The notes under the pieces: generated by a model
Databases searched by the model: none
The model's input: the letters and a program-made list of their open reading frames with translations, nothing else
What the model was told of the DNA's origin: nothing
Shown here: piece by piece, positions 12,116 to 28,953 of the stretch
How positions within the stretch are numbered: the stretch's first letter is position 1
Layout of the letters: every line of letters starts with the position of its first letter
NCBI RefSeq assembly: GCF_032854445.1
Contig: NC_088305.1
Location: forward strand, 11,765,717 to 11,829,716
DNA: 64,000 nt
Direction: 5' to 3'
From: Liolophura sinensis
Lineage: Eukaryota; Mollusca; Polyplacophora; Chitonida; Chitonidae
Position numbers and translations under genes: made by a program

Positions 12116-12245
12116 AAAGCTCATTCAGCCATGATGATCTTGTCATTCAACACCACGTGTCACCTACTTATTATACTGAAATCCAGCATAAACCAGGAGT
12201 TTAAGCATCCCCGATGTATTTATGTATTTATTACTCTTTTTTATT

Positions 12246-12350
12246 ATTTGATTGGTGTTTTACGCTGTACTCAAGAATATTTCACTTATGCGACGGCGGC
12301 CAGCATTATGTTGGGAGGAAACCGGTCAGAGCCTGAGGGAAACGCATCTT
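12246..12350 (-). repeat. SINE-A 3' part
   Basis: Tail and core only, ending in GGGAGGAAACCGGTCAGAGC. Confidence 0.75.
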
Positions 12351-12464
12351 CGATTTAGCATCTTGATCCCGTTGCATTGCTTTCATGTGATTGTATATTA
12401 AATGTGATGACAACACAGCATTTTGGGTAATTCTGAACTACTGACATCTAGTAAGTTGCAAAGT

Positions 12465-12605
12465 TGCAATTCAGCTTAAGCCATGGTGTTAAGGCGCTTG
12501 TAAATTGTAAGCATTCACAATAACAGTTATAGGATTAAAACCATTTGCCAATCACCACACTGTCGTCGCACTCTGTATGCTGTAAGTCTTTTGTCATAAC
12601 CTATT
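12465..12605 (-). repeat. R3 repeat copy, inverted
   Basis: Begins AGCTTAAGCCATGGTG and ends CACACTGTCGTCGC. It is shorter than the 50.7-kb copy, so it carries an internal deletion. Confidence 0.6.
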
Positions 12606-13446
12606 CGTTTCTAGATTGAGACAGTTTATATATTCAACGCATCTATATATTTCAGCTCTAAAATAAAACGATCTAATCTATGTAACCGCGATGCACAGGG
12701 CTTATGATCAGCTACTCGATTTGCTAGACATTTTGTTCTCTTGTATATAGCGCATGGTACATCATCATGTTGAATTGCGATAAGTTCGAATCGCTTCAAT
12801 TTTACAAATTATTTTACGAATTATTATTACGAAAGTACGTGTTGTATATACAATGAATGTATATACATTCTGTATATAAAGGAATAAAAGAGTATTTGTC
12901 TTAATTATTTTGCAGCCACGGTGTTTTTAAAGGATCAAGGTTACACGTTACACATGCTAGATGTAGCTGCGGAATGTAACTCTTAAATCGAACAACACTT
13001 CGTGTTACGCCACTCCGCAATTATATACACATACACGCCAAACCAGAAATTTGTACATTTATTATTACATTTATTTATTACGACAGTACACAATTATACT
13101 TTTTCCAAATCTGTTGTTTTGGAAATAGTTTGAAACAATACAAATTCATTACGAAGTCATTAGATTTATGGGGATCTCGCTGGCCCATTAAACAACATCA
13201 ACGTTACCAGTCCGAATTCCAGTAGCTCCGTCATGCTCGGGTACGGCTTCACGTCAAAAGGTTCAACTGGTCAGGCACCTGCCCAAGGGCAATGGTTTTA
13301 CCTAAACCCTTTCCGATTTCCGCTAATATATAAAAATTTTGTGGCAGAAGGCACATCCACATAAAAGTTTGTATACCACAAGATTACATGGGACATGTGT
13401 TTTGTGTACCACTGACAAACATGTCACTGTCGTTGTGCAAATTTGT
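12606..13446. other. No gene seen
   Basis: AT-rich sequence without recognised features. Confidence 0.35.
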
Positions 13447-13461
13447 ACAAAGTGGTTCTTT

Positions 13462-13616
13462 GACGTGGGAAGATCCTCCAGCAACCTGCGGATGGTCTTG
13501 GGTTAACCCCGGGCTCTGCCTTGTTTTCCTCCCGCTATAAATGCTGGCCACTGCCGTATAAGTGAAATATTCTTGAGTACGGCGTAAAACACCAATCAAA
13601 TAAATAAATAAATAAA
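13462..13616 (+). repeat. SINE-A, 5' truncated, with target-site duplication
   Basis: The element is bounded by ACAAAGTGGTT at about 13447-13457 and again at about 13619-13629, a direct repeat of 11-12 bp. 5' truncation with such a duplication is the mark of target-primed reverse transcription. Confidence 0.8.
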
Positions 13617-13689
13617 TACAAAGTGGTTTCCGGAGAGTTGTAAATGTCTGCAAAATGTTGCTTTAAAGCCTAATCAAATAAATAAATAA

Positions 13690-14642
13690 TATTTGCAGCC
13701 AAGCTTTCAGAATAATATAATAATAAATAATATTTTGTATCCGTTTTACGGTCTATATGTGTATACATGTAGCCAGCTAGGCGTTGGCATTCTCCAGAAG
13801 AGATCTATGCGAAACAGCTCGACCTTAACCAGATGATTAGAATGTCCGGAATTAGAAACCTATTATAAACTCATGCAGCATTGTTTGTTCCTGGCAGGGT
13901 ATGTCAACGCTGACATATCTACACGCACCAGTCACGTGATAGAACAGATTGCTGGGGTGGTGTCATGGATTATTGAATTAATGCACCACGTGACATGCCA
14001 CGTGCGTGCACAGCTAGATAATAAAGTCCGCTAATTGAAGCTTAATTTGATAAAAATGTCATTTATTCCTCTGATGCAACGGAACATGTTGTGTCGTGTA
14101 ACTGACATTTTTTTGTAAAACCGATAACGATAAATTGTATCTATATCTTTTCATCGGTGATACTTTCAATAATTCTGTGAGCTGAATTCTATATGTTTTG
14201 GTAAAGTTTAACCAACGGTTTATTTGCTGAATGATCTTGGTGCAAGAATAAAGTTACAACAAAAAAAAATACAGTTTTTTTACCAATTTTTGGGGACTGT
14301 AATATTTTTGTTCTCTTTATGAGCGAAAAATTACTTCATACTATGTCCACGTGAAACAATTAATGCCTGATCTGAGCAACTAAAGTAACTATTCAACCGA
14401 TCCTCCGATTTTGATTATCTTACCCAGCAAACGTTTTCAGGCTAATTGCTCCTATAATGATTACATCCAGCAATATGACTGTAACTATCCATCACTAATA
14501 ATATCTCACCCACATATCAAGTATATAATAGTAACCGCTGATCAAGCGATATGGCATTACAATACGATATGGCGTAAACGTTAATGTAATCGCATCACAC
14601 TGTAGTAGAATCGTTGATTCAATGATATTATACTATAAACAG
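13690..14642. other. No gene seen
   Basis: Unique AT-rich DNA; no features supported. Confidence 0.35.
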
Positions 14643-15019
14643 AAAAAGACATTTGAGAATATTTTTTTATGGTGGGTATTTAAGACCACCTCTTGGTATA
14701 TGTAGTCTTTGTTTAATAATGTTATAAATAAGGATGTAGCATATGTTTAATAAATATATTTGATCTAGAATTTGGTGTTTGCAGCTAACAAATGTGTTCA
14801 ACCAGAATTTTGACCATTTTTATATTTTAATATAATCATAAATATGACCAAAATTCAGATAACAGACATGTGTTTGGATATGAACTACAAATTTACATTC
14901 AAATAAATTTATTACAAATGCATCACATCCTTATTTAGAACACTATTAGGCAAAGGCGATTTATACTAAATTGTAGCCTCAAATATCCACCATAAAAAAA
15001 CATTTTCAAATATCCTTTT
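14643..15019. mobile_element. Foldback (palindromic) MITE, copy 1
   Basis: The left side (from ACATTTGAGAATATTTTTTT) is the imperfect reverse complement of the right side (to AAAAAAACATTTTCAAATAT). Pairing continues inward past AATAAGGATGT/ACATCCTTATT almost to the centre near 14830, so nearly all of the ~375 bp can fold into one hairpin. There is no coding capacity. A second copy is at about 29480-29870. Confidence 0.7.
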
Positions 15020-15261
15020 GTCCTGGAAGAAGAAAAAAAATGAAAAAAAAAATCTTGAAGACTATATTTACTAATAAGATTTCAGGCTCTTTCATCAGCT
15101 ATTGGCGTGATTTTTATGTTCTCTTCTCCTTAAACTAATAAGAATAATAAAATAAGATTAAAATCACATATAATTCCGTGTTTATGCTGCTTTCCTTAAA
15201 CCGCCATCTCCATAAAGTAAAAACAAAAATGTTTTACTTTTGACTCAGTGTTAAGACATAC

Positions 15262-15455
15262 ATCATAGAGAGGAAAACCAAAGCAGCGACGACAGTGTGA
15301 TAACTGGCAAATGGTCACACGTAACCAGTGAAATCTGGCCACTTTCAATTTACCTCATTCTGGGTTTTGTTCTAATTGTTCACACGTAAATGCATAACTA
15401 GTAGCAAATTGCACTCCCCCTAGCACCATACCTTAAGCTGAATTAGGTCAAAAAA
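15262..15455 (+). repeat. R3 repeat copy
   Basis: Runs from CATAGAGAGGAAAACC through GCAGCGACGACAGTGTGATA to the CACCATACCTTAAGCTGAAT end. Confidence 0.7.
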
Positions 15456-15795
15456 AAAAAAAACACACAAAAAAACAAAGGCAGGCATGTTCACCGTAAT
15501 TTATTAGACTTCTAAGAAGAATCTACATAAACGAAAGTTGTTGTTGATCAAAACAATGTATCTTGTATTCTAACTGTACCAACGCATTGAGGAATATCAC
15601 TGTGATGGAAATATTTATATATAAAGGAATGACTAGACAACTAAAACTAATTAAGACACTTATATAGGCGTTTAATGAAGTTATCCTGGACACACACCAG
15701 TGTTTTTTTTGTTTTTTTAATGTAATAACAGGTCCTGTCAAATGCTATACGCCATATATACAGAACCTTTAGATGCGTTGGTATACAAGTAAGGA

Positions 15796-15995
15796 NNNNN
15801 NNNNNNNNNNNNNNNNNNNNNNNNNNNNNNNNNNNNNNNNNNNNNNNNNNNNNNNNNNNNNNNNNNNNNNNNNNNNNNNNNNNNNNNNNNNNNNNNNNNN
15901 NNNNNNNNNNNNNNNNNNNNNNNNNNNNNNNNNNNNNNNNNNNNNNNNNNNNNNNNNNNNNNNNNNNNNNNNNNNNNNNNNNNNNNNNNNNNNNN
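15796..15995. other. Assembly gap (200 N)
   Basis: The gap is exactly 200 bases, a conventional placeholder. The left contig ends GTAAGGA and the right contig begins GTAAGGA. Confidence 0.98.
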
Positions 15996-16128
15996 GTAAG
16001 GATAAATAACATTGTCAAAATTGAAACTTAACACACTCCTGTCGTGACATTGGTGTGACAAAAAACAAAACGCTGTTTTAGCCCAGAACAGATTACCTAA
16101 GTGTAATGCGCATGCATTTAAAAAGAAA

Positions 16129-16342
16129 TTTATTTATTTATTTAACTGGTGTTTTACGCCGTGCTTCAGAATATTTCACTTATACGACGGGGAGGCCAGC
16201 ATAATGGTGGGAGGAAATCATCCGCATGTTGCTGGCAGACTTTCTCACGTACGGCCGCGGAGGAAGCCAACATGAGCTGGATTTGAACTCGCAGCGATCG
16301 TATTGGTGGGAAGTTTCTTGGTTATTGCGCCATCCTGGCGTC
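16129..16342 (-). repeat. SINE-A, near full length, diverged
   Basis: AAAT tail, core (TATACGACGGGGAGGCCAGC) and B-box region are present, and the head is decayed. Confidence 0.8.
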
Positions 16343-17739
16343 CAAATCCCAACGGTCTCTTAAGCTCCATCAAAAGAAATAGTGATGTTTATCAAAGCCG
16401 AATATAAATGTAGATAGATTATTATTGCATCGAACCCATGAACATACAAATATGTAACATATCACTTCGTGATGAGGGACAGAAGACATCAACATTATTA
16501 ACAGGTAGACTACTGTCAATAAACAGTTTAGAGTTTTGTTATTGTTGTACATTAGCTGTTGTCAACAGTTGAAAAAAAATGTCTGTTTTCATGACAGATA
16601 GTATAACACTGTGCAATACATTTCTCTTTATTATATTTATACAATGGACAAATAAGTGTGAAATGATGTTCATCCTCAATTTTCTGTAGTGTCAACAGAA
16701 GATTTGTTCTAAAGGTTTGCGTCACCAAGCAGTTTTTGTTGATTTGAGATTGTGAGTGGCAATAAATGCGCAGAGTGCCTCGACACTTCATCCACATCCA
16801 TACAAATCCTGGCTTTAAAATTTACCCTATTCAGTTTATTAATATTTAACAACCAAGAGCTATATTAGGCTCTGGTATAAGAAAGAGGTGGAATATTATA
16901 AGAAGACAAGAAAAAAAGCCTTGAACTCTTCCTTGATTGATAGATTGAATTAATGTGTGGTAAACAAAATCCTCGACAGATGATTTAAATATAGGCGGTC
17001 TGTGTGCACGGCCGACATATTTACTCGAGACAACAAAAATGTATAGAAAGAGGACCATGCGAATGTGTGGGAGTGTGATATATGGCAGCGATATCAAAGA
17101 ATGAGTGACCGAATCATTTAGGGGAAACCCACAATGCTTTATAATAGCGGTCGTCACGGTGATTAACAGTTTAACACAAAGACCTGTGTAGGCGAAACGT
17201 TGAGCCGCGATATGTTTATGGGCCTTCCACAGAGTGACATGAAACCCCCCACGGATCCCCGCCCTACAGGTTATAGCGGTACCACGGCGCATCGGGAAGC
17301 ACAATGGGACGTACTTGACAGGAGCATAGATCTGTCAGAGTAACTAGATTACAGAATAGATGAAAAACACAGAAAATATTACGTGAATTAATTACTGCCA
17401 TGAATCTCGATGGACACATGCAGCTTGATATAAAAATGCTGCAATATGTATTAGCAAGCAAATGTCATTTTAGATTTTAAACACTCTTAATACATGCGCT
17501 GATTATCATCAGTTGTGCAAGTCTATTTAGAATATATGGATGTTACAACACTATTTTTAATTTAAAAGAAATTACGTCAGTAAATTGCTAAAAAAATTCA
17601 CTTGTTTACAGTAAATTATAAAATAACTCAATGCAACTCAATTTTATGTAAATTCGTCATGCAGAAATATGGAAATAAATAAGTAAAAGATATTTAATGC
17701 AAGTACTGGGACCAGTGCAGCACATTTCATTTTTATTTA
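16343..17739. other. No recognised gene
   Basis: A 152-codon open frame on the minus strand (17304-16846) has no recognisable motif. The segment 16980-17300 is more GC-rich than its surroundings and could be regulatory DNA of the downstream bHLH gene, but nothing specific is visible. Confidence 0.3.
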
Positions 17740-17817
17740 TATATTTATTTTTTTGTTTCTTTGTTTGATTGGTGTTCAACGGCCTCTTCAAGAATGTTTT
17801 ACTGACTCGAGAATGGT
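17740..17817 (-). repeat. SINE-A tail remnant, decayed
   Basis: TTTGATTGGTGTTCAACGGC and a matching but eroded core. Confidence 0.5.
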
Positions 17818-19222
17818 AACACAAACCCAATACAGAATTTTAGATTGGTTTTAAAAAAACGTATTCAGTTGTGTCATTTACCACCTGCAGAAGACGAAAT
17901 GCCTTTGACAAAAGATAATGCAACGGCTTCAATTATCAGGGGGGGGGGGGGCGTTTAAAAATGTTACATTTAGCGTTTTTTTTTAATAACTTGTTTTAAT
18001 ATATTCACCTGTCTACACACCGTTCGGTAAATGTACAGTTGCATGATATGGCAACAAATTTTATAAAGAAAATAAAACATATTTTTGGGGGCATAAATAT
18101 AAAATTCATAGCTATAAGCATGGGTACAGACGATGGCATTTTTAGAACTATTTATATTTTGAAGAACAAGCGAGATAATAAAATACAAAGCATTCATTTG
18201 CTCAAAAACTGTTTTGACAGATTTTTTTTGTATCGTTTATTGTTAGCTCGAACTGTGGGCCTAGCTTGATTCTTTCCGTGTTTCATTACCCGCACGTGCG
18301 AAAAGAAAATATTGTCAGCGGATAGAGTGCAATAAAGCGTGTTAAGAATCAACCGCTATGCTCTTGATTTCTGCTCGGAAACCTCCAAACAATATAGAGG
18401 TGAAAACACTATGTGGAGCGGAATTATAAGAAGCAGACGACATGAAAACTGTGTACGCGTCAAGTGTCACCTTTTTCCGCTGGAACAGGGTTTGGTTTGT
18501 CGCCCTCTTGAAGATGCTTCCTAACCCGTTTGGCGCTGAATTCAACCTCTTGTCTCCATAATTAAACTCCGGAACTTTTGACTATTTCGTTTAATTTTCA
18601 ACAGTCCTGTACAAAATGCAGGCTCTTGTGATTTTTTTTCTTCTGTAATTACTTCTTGTCCATCGAAATCACCATGCAGCATTCCCATTGAAATCGAGAA
18701 CTGCGATAGAAGACAAAACACGTTTGTCCTTAATTCTTCTTTTCTTGTGGATGGGCTGGTAAGGAAGTCAGGAGATGTTAAGGGGATGTCCAATGACAGA
18801 CACAGCCCACACGGATTTAGGATTTGTCGTCTCCCTTTTTTAAAACCCGCTGTAATTACAATAGGGATGTGCCTATACAAGCAGAAACTGAGGGTTGGGG
18901 AATCGTGAACTGGTTTATCCAAAGACGCGCCTGGCGGCCAGCCTAACCCGTGGGCTAGAAAGAAATCTATTACTGAAGGTCCGGCCATCTAAATTCACAA
19001 AGTGTTGGCTGGAAGACAAACCCGATTATTAAGCGACGTTTGTCCCCCGCTGTTCTCTCGTGCCAACACCAGCGGACGGACAAATGAAGTCGGTCCACAA
19101 GCCTTCCGCGACAAGTGGTCTTCAGTCATAGGCCCCACGCTGCTAAGAGCCCGATAGGATAGGCGAGCTAATTGATTCTAACATTTGAAATTGACAACTT
19201 CATTTTCTAAAGACATGTAAGG
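17818..19222. promoter_or_regulatory. SINE-free upstream region of the bHLH gene
   Basis: No SINE-A or other family named here is found across this stretch, unlike nearly all other non-coding DNA in the window. It contains a poly-G run (17939-17951) and homeodomain-type cores such as TGTAATTACA near 18850. An enhancer role is inferred. Confidence 0.3.
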
Positions 19223-19232
19223 TATATATAAA
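19223..19232 (+). promoter_or_regulatory. TATA box of the bHLH gene
   Basis: TATATATAAA, with an initiator-like TCAGTGA about 30 bases downstream (19259-19265). A short upstream frame (ATG at 19274, 8 codons) follows. Confidence 0.5.
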
Positions 19233-19555
19233 CATCACCACCAGACCTTTCACGATAATCAGTGAGTCTGACCATGGCAGAAAGATTCCAAGCACTCTGA
19301 ACCCAATCACCGTTTATAATTCATTCGCGGCTTAAAGAGAGAAAAAAATCCGAGCTAAGAAGGGAGGCAGTGCAAATCTTCAAGTATCCACAGATAAGTC
19401 GTGTTTTTCTGTCAGATGCATTGTTAAAGCGGCGGTGCGTTGAAATGCGAAAATAAGTAAAAAGGACCAAGGAGTTTTGTTTGTGAAGTGCGAAGAGCCT
19501 GCGCAGGAAAAAAAACTTTCAGAAAGCAAAGTCGGCTGCAGTTGACATCCCGAAA

Positions 19556-23670
<4,115 letters not shown>

Positions 23671-23926
23671 TACCGTCACGGCTGTAACAACATATATGGG
23701 AGTCAATATAGGTCTGAAGACATGCAATGACAACGTCACCGCCGTAACAACTCATGGGGGTGGGCGGTCTATACAGGTGTGAAGAGAAGTCCGGAACTGG
23801 GCCTCTACTCCGGCAAACAAGGGCACCGTCAGCGCTGTAACATCACGTTAGGGGGTCTATATAAGTGTGAAGAGGCGGCCATATCTGGGACCCTACTCCG
23901 GCAGCCACTGACGCCATCACGACTGA

Positions 23927-24627
23927 AAAAAAAAGGTGTTTTACGTTCTTATGGAGCTGGGGAATGTGACAGTGCAGCACAGTGTCTATTATTTGAGTCA
24001 TCTCCGTGTAGTTTCCCAGTGCTATTTTCATAGTGTTGTAAGGTTGGTGTCAGAAACGAAAGCCTCTGGGTTCAGAGCAGCACACTGTGGTATTGCAAGA
24101 CCACATGTAAAAACGTGACAGCGTATCGCGTGCTCCTGTGTTATATAAGAAAACCCGATCCTTGAACCAGGGCAATTCATGCTGATTTTGTACTCTTGTG
24201 CTTGCACAAGTCTATCGTGTCTTCCCTGTTATCAGTTTAGAGTTGAGGAAAAACCGGGTGGCCCCATCAATGCTGGGGACTCTCGATGGACATACTTGTA
24301 TACCTCTGAGACCACCACGTGTTAATGCAGCGGTGTTTGCTCCTATCAATTCCCCGCGGTAAAAATATTCCATTTAAGGTATATATCAATTAACATTCAC
24401 TTACCGGTCAGTATTCTTATTGGTCGTTTTCCAAATTGTAAGGCACATGTAAGCCAATTGTAACTACCATTCCACAACATGTGACAGGCATACATGGATG
24501 TTTCAATCAACTTACAGTATATCTTTGATGAATCGGAACTCCATCTTTAATGTCTTCCACGGTATATTGAAATAATCGATATTCTGTTCCTTTGTACACG
24601 CTTAGCATCGATATTTGTTGAGACTTG
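23927..24627. other. 3' UTR or intergenic, no gene seen
   Basis: Follows the exon-end repeat; no close AATAAA was found for the bHLH transcript. Confidence 0.35.
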
Positions 24628-24628
24628 A

Positions 24629-24890
24629 TTTATTTATTTGTTTGATTGGTGTTTTACGCCGTACTCAAGAATATTTCACTTATACCAAGGCGGCCAGCAT
24701 TATGGTGGGAGAAAACCGGGCAGAGCCCGGGGGAATCCCACGACCATCCGCAGGTTGCTGGCAGACCTTCCCACTTACGGCCGGAGAGGAGGCCAGCATG
24801 AGCTGGGCTTGAACTCACAGCGACCGCATTGGTGAGAGGCTCCTGGGCCATTACGTTGCGCTAGCTAACCAACTGAGCCACGGAGTCCCG
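24629..24890 (-). repeat. SINE-A, full length
   Basis: A complete copy from AAAT tail to head (AACTGAGCCACGGAGTCCC). GAGACTTGA flanks both sides (about 24620 and 24895), a target-site duplication of about 9 bp. Confidence 0.85.
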
Positions 24891-25345
24891 TACGAGACTT
24901 GAGTATTAAAGTGAACATTGCATATTTAATATACATGCGTGTATATATTAAACGCTTAATATATATCTTATGATAAACTGTAACATTTGTAAGTATATTG
25001 AATTGTTTTTCTATAAATGTTGAATCTACACATACAGATGTATTATCATGTTTGTAAATGATACGGGCTTATATTTGTATTTGTATATACTTGGGTTGCC
25101 TATATTTTGTGTGTTAAGTAATTATATCTATATATGGATGTAAATATCATGTCTCTATCAAGCGCGACGAAATATATATATAAAAAAAATAAAGGTTTCG
25201 GATGAACTATTTTTGATTTCTTTCATTCACAGGATGTTTGTTCGCATCATATCTAAATTGGACTGATAGTTGTTGGTTTTTTTTTCTTTATTTCTGTAGA
25301 TATTTGTGAATCGTTGTTAAAATTTTGATTTATAGAAATTATTAA
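24891..25345. other. No gene seen
   Basis: AT-rich unique sequence. Confidence 0.35.
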
Positions 25346-25570
25346 TTGTTTAACGCCACAGTTACGAATTATTTTCTTTGACGATGACGCTATTTTTTAG
25401 TCGATGGAGAGAAACGGAACTCCTGGGGTAAACCACCTAACCTTGGCAAGCGCGCATTCTAATTGTTACCATTGCCCCAGTGAACAGTTAGAACGCGGGG
25501 AAAAACAAATTCCGTGTCTTAGACAGGGTTTGAACCCGCACTTCATGTTTGCTACCGCCTGAAAGACAAG
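25346..25570 (-). repeat. Second tRNA-ended repeat (GGTAAACCAC family)
   Basis: Shares AATTGTTTAACGCCAC, a GGGGTAAACCACCTAACCTT block and a following CTTGGCAAG with 38135-38250 and 45820-45960. It is probably a diverged SINE related to SINE-A by its tail. Confidence 0.5.
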
Positions 25571-25705
25571 CAACCAAACAAACGGCCATAGACCGGTGAA
25601 CATCAGTCTCATGCGAAACTTGTCCTAAAGCGAGATATGCATATTACAATTCATGTTGATATTTTGTTGGTTTCCGTTCAAGCGATGTTGTGTTTGTGTA
25701 AATCG

Positions 25706-25825
25706 GCTTCCCCCGGGCTCTGCCCGGTTTCCTCCCATCATAATGCTGGTTTCGCCGTCGTATAAGTGAAATATTCTCGAGTACCGCACAAAACACGAAT
25801 CAAATAAATAAATAAATAAAAATAA
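25706..25825 (+). repeat. SINE-A 3' part
   Basis: From CTTCCCCCGGGCTCTGCCC to the AAAT tail. Confidence 0.8.
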
Positions 25826-27000
25826 AATGCATTGACACTATGGTAGCAAATCTTTAAGAAAATGTATTAGACATTTTATTCTTAACAATATTTATCGTTT
25901 ATGTTGAGATCACGTTTTTCTCTGATTTCTATGCGTCTTAACATTCTACAAACGCTACCAGATGAGAAATTAATGAGAAAGGTAACCGTTCAGAAAGCTT
26001 CAAACACGATATCACTTAGCCACATGACTTCGGATCTCGTCACACCAAAAAAAAAAGTCTGCAGCGCGTGTCGTGAACACGCGGTCACGTGTGCAAATTA
26101 TAATATCCAATCCAGTCCACGCGTTTCTTGACTCTGTTCAGCTCTGCTGCGTGGCTCACTCAGCATCTTCCCTTGGGCGGTCTTTAATCTTTTCAGTTTA
26201 GTTTTTGTTAATGTCGGGCAATTTTCACACTCTTAAGCAAGAGAGGGGAATCGCTGCAAGGGGTGGAGCGAGCAATAGCGACTTAAATAAATCCGGGTAA
26301 AGAGGCGTATTAAAGTCAGCATTACTCTGGGATTATACCGCTGGCTGTATCAGCTTCATGTACGCATGCGCACGGGTAAGGAAAAATGAAAGAAACAATT
26401 AGTAAACAGAGCCAAGAAACGCTATTTTTAAACCCTATGATCACTTTATATTATTAAGTTAAAACAAAAATCTTTACCACAATGAGAATTTCTGGGAACA
26501 GAATCATTTTACCAGAAGAGCACATATACCTGTTTCGGCAATATTCACTTTTTATCACGTATATGTTTCATCACAAAAAATCAATTTGTTTCTTATTTTC
26601 CGTGACGTTGGCTGATCTAGCTCTGTAAATAGGTGAAAAAGTTTATGTAAGTTTTAAGCTTAGGCTTTATTCAATTACACAAAAAATTGTCACTTATGAT
26701 CAACATGTGAACAGTTTTCTTTTAATAAAATTTACTAATACACGAAGGCATCATAAAATCTCTTAATTTGATGTCAGTTGAGGGTACTGTACAAAGTTAT
26801 GTATTTATGCAAATTTACCGAAAAAAAAAAAATACTCAGTCTCAGTTTTTAAGTTTGTTTTAATTTTAAGGCAGAGCTAGGAAAAAGAGTAGTATTTTGA
26901 AGGACACAGAAAAAATCCGTCATGTAACAGAAAGTGAGAAGTTCGGAAAAACACCATTAAATAAAAAGAAAAACCGACAACTGTAACTAGTAACCGAAAA
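25826..27000. other. No gene seen; GC-richer patch at 26030-26390
   Basis: The patch has CACGTG (near 26092) and TGCGCATGCGT on the minus strand (near 26365), close to the NRF1 consensus. It might be a promoter or enhancer, but no exon is visible nearby. Confidence 0.3.
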
Positions 27001-27108
27001 TATTTATTTATTTATTTATTTTTTTGATTGATGTTTTACGCAGAACTCAAGAATATTTCTCTTGTTCGACGGCGGCCAGCATTGTGAGGGGAGCAAACCG
27101 GGGGTAAT
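27001..27108 (-). repeat. SINE-A 3' part
   Basis: Tail and core. Its core end opens the first unit of the tandem duplication that follows. Confidence 0.75.
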
Positions 27109-27497
27109 CGAAAATACGGTAGATGCTTTGCACCATTGACCTATTTTTGACTGTTCTTCTTTAGTATCCTTTTTGCCAGCTACGACTGACCAGCCCTGTA
27201 TACGTCGGTCGTTCTGTGGGTAGGTGAAATTCCTGACAACCCATCTTTAAAGTAAGACCTATCTTATTAAGATGGGATATTCTTTCAACCATTGTCATGA
27301 GCGCTTTATCACAAAAAATCCTATTCCGGTACAGGAATGTAGCAGCCGTTGCAAATTTTCGCTGGTATTTTCTTGTCCTTGGATTGTTTTATTTTTGTGG
27401 GATACTAATATCCATGGAGCATTGTGCTCAAATCGCCCTACCCGTGCAAACAGACCAGATGGTTCATGTATACGGGTCCCATCTGTTCTATAGTGCA

Positions 27498-27757
27498 CTA
27501 TAGTCTATTTGTTTTATCATGCACGTTTTTTAAAATATAATTACGTCACCTGAGGCAATGAGTTATTGCCGTCGAAACCGAGCTGATGCAGTTTAACATT
27601 ATGAATTATAGACAAAATGTTCTCCGTCATCTGCGTGTGGACTTCCAACATATCGAAGTTCAGAGCTTCCGTTATTACGTGTTACTAACTAAAAGCTATT
27701 TTGGTAGCGAGTATTTTACAGATAACAGAATATAGGCGACTGGTTACAGACTATAGG
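27498..27757. mobile_element. CTATAGTC MITE, copy 1
   Basis: Ends are inverted repeats: CTATAGTCTATTTGTTTTA at the left and AGACTATAG at the right. About 260 bp, non-coding, inside duplication unit 1. Confidence 0.6.
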
Positions 27758-28258
27758 ATGCTCAATTTAGCTTCCCCGTCAATTTTGGCCGATAGATGAG
27801 GCTTTAAGTGAGACTTAAACGACGGCGACCAGCATTATGGTGAGAGGAAATCGGGAGTAACCGAAAATAAGGTAGAAATTTGTGCCTCATTGACGTATTT
27901 TTGCATGTTTTCTTTACTATCCTTTTGTCCAGCTATGACAAATCAGCCCGGTCGTTCCGGTTCCGGTCGGTCGTTCTGTCGGTAGGTCAATTTTTTTTTA
28001 CATCTAATCTCTTCAGCAGGGCGTATGTTATTAAGATGGGACATTCCTTCAGTGACTGTCATGAGCGCTAGACGACAGGAAATCCTCCTATACGGGAATT
28101 TTGAAGCTATTGCAGTTTCACTTGTTTTTTGTCTTTGTTGTTTTGTTTTTGCGGGATTTTATAAAATTCACGATGCACTGTGCTAAAAATGCCACAGATT
28201 ACTGTCTCCGTCTGTTCATCAATGAAGAGCGAATGCTAAGAACGCTGTAAGTGGTTGA

Positions 28259-28548
28259 CTATAGTCCATTTCTTTTAGCATGCCACTGCTTTTTTAATAT
28301 AATTATAACGTCACCCGAAGTCATGAGTTCTTGCCGTCAAAACTGAGTTTATGCAGTTTAACATGATGAATTATAAAAAAAAGTGTTTTGACTACATTTT
28401 CTGTGCCAGAGTATGGACTTTCAACATATCTACGCGCAGATTCTCTGTTATTACGTGTCACTTACTAAAAGCAATTTTGGTAGCGAGTATGAATGATATT
28501 GCAGATAACTGAATCTATAGGCGACTGGTTAAAAGAAACAGACTATAG
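28259..28548. mobile_element. CTATAGTC MITE, copy 2
   Basis: Left end CTATAGTCCATTTCTTTTA, right end TAAAAGAAACAGACTATAG, an inverted repeat of about 19 bp. Duplicated with unit 2. Confidence 0.65.
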
Positions 28549-28602
28549 GATACTTAATTTAGGTTTCCCGACAATTCTGACCGACAGATGGGACTAAGTG
28601 AG

Positions 28603-28941
28603 GCTTTATTGTTGGAAGCACTTCGGTGAGATAACGGGTTCTTACCGCAGCCTACAACTCGCACGTGCAGTGTAAGGGTCTTCTGTGAGCGAACTCATCC
28701 TTTCATTGTGGTGATGCCGCACGCGGGACCTGTCATTACATGGTCATTAAGGGTAATGCATTACAACCAGGATTAAACTGGTCATGAAGGACGCGTCTTT
28801 GATCTTCCTGCGTCTTACCGCTCATCGTTTTAGTGGACAGATAGGCGCTTAACTGACGAGCTGACTGCCCATTTGGAGAGTTATATTGTATAATCTAACT
28901 GGAGGTATATAACGACTGGTGTCGAACTAAGTACTATTATT
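28603..28941. other. No gene seen
   Basis: Unique sequence; it contains a decayed tRNA-like end (TAGGCGCTTAACTGACGAGC near 28850) that may be an old SINE head. Confidence 0.35.
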
Positions 28942-28953
28942 TCTTTTAACCTG

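Larger units (their letters stand above)
27067..28602 (+). repeat. Tandem segmental duplication, two units of about 0.75-0.78 kb
   Basis: Units 27067-27812 and 27818-28602 align along their length: SINE-A core end, GAAAATANGGTAGA, CGGTCGTTCTGT, TTATTAAGATGGGA, CATGAGCGC, a MITE, then AATTTAG(C/G)TTCCC. At an estimated 75-80% identity by eye the event is old. Confidence 0.7.

Noticed and set aside
16846-17304. 152-codon minus-strand frame as a gene
   Set aside because: No motif, signal or splice support; hydrophobic composition looks like chance in AT-rich DNA.
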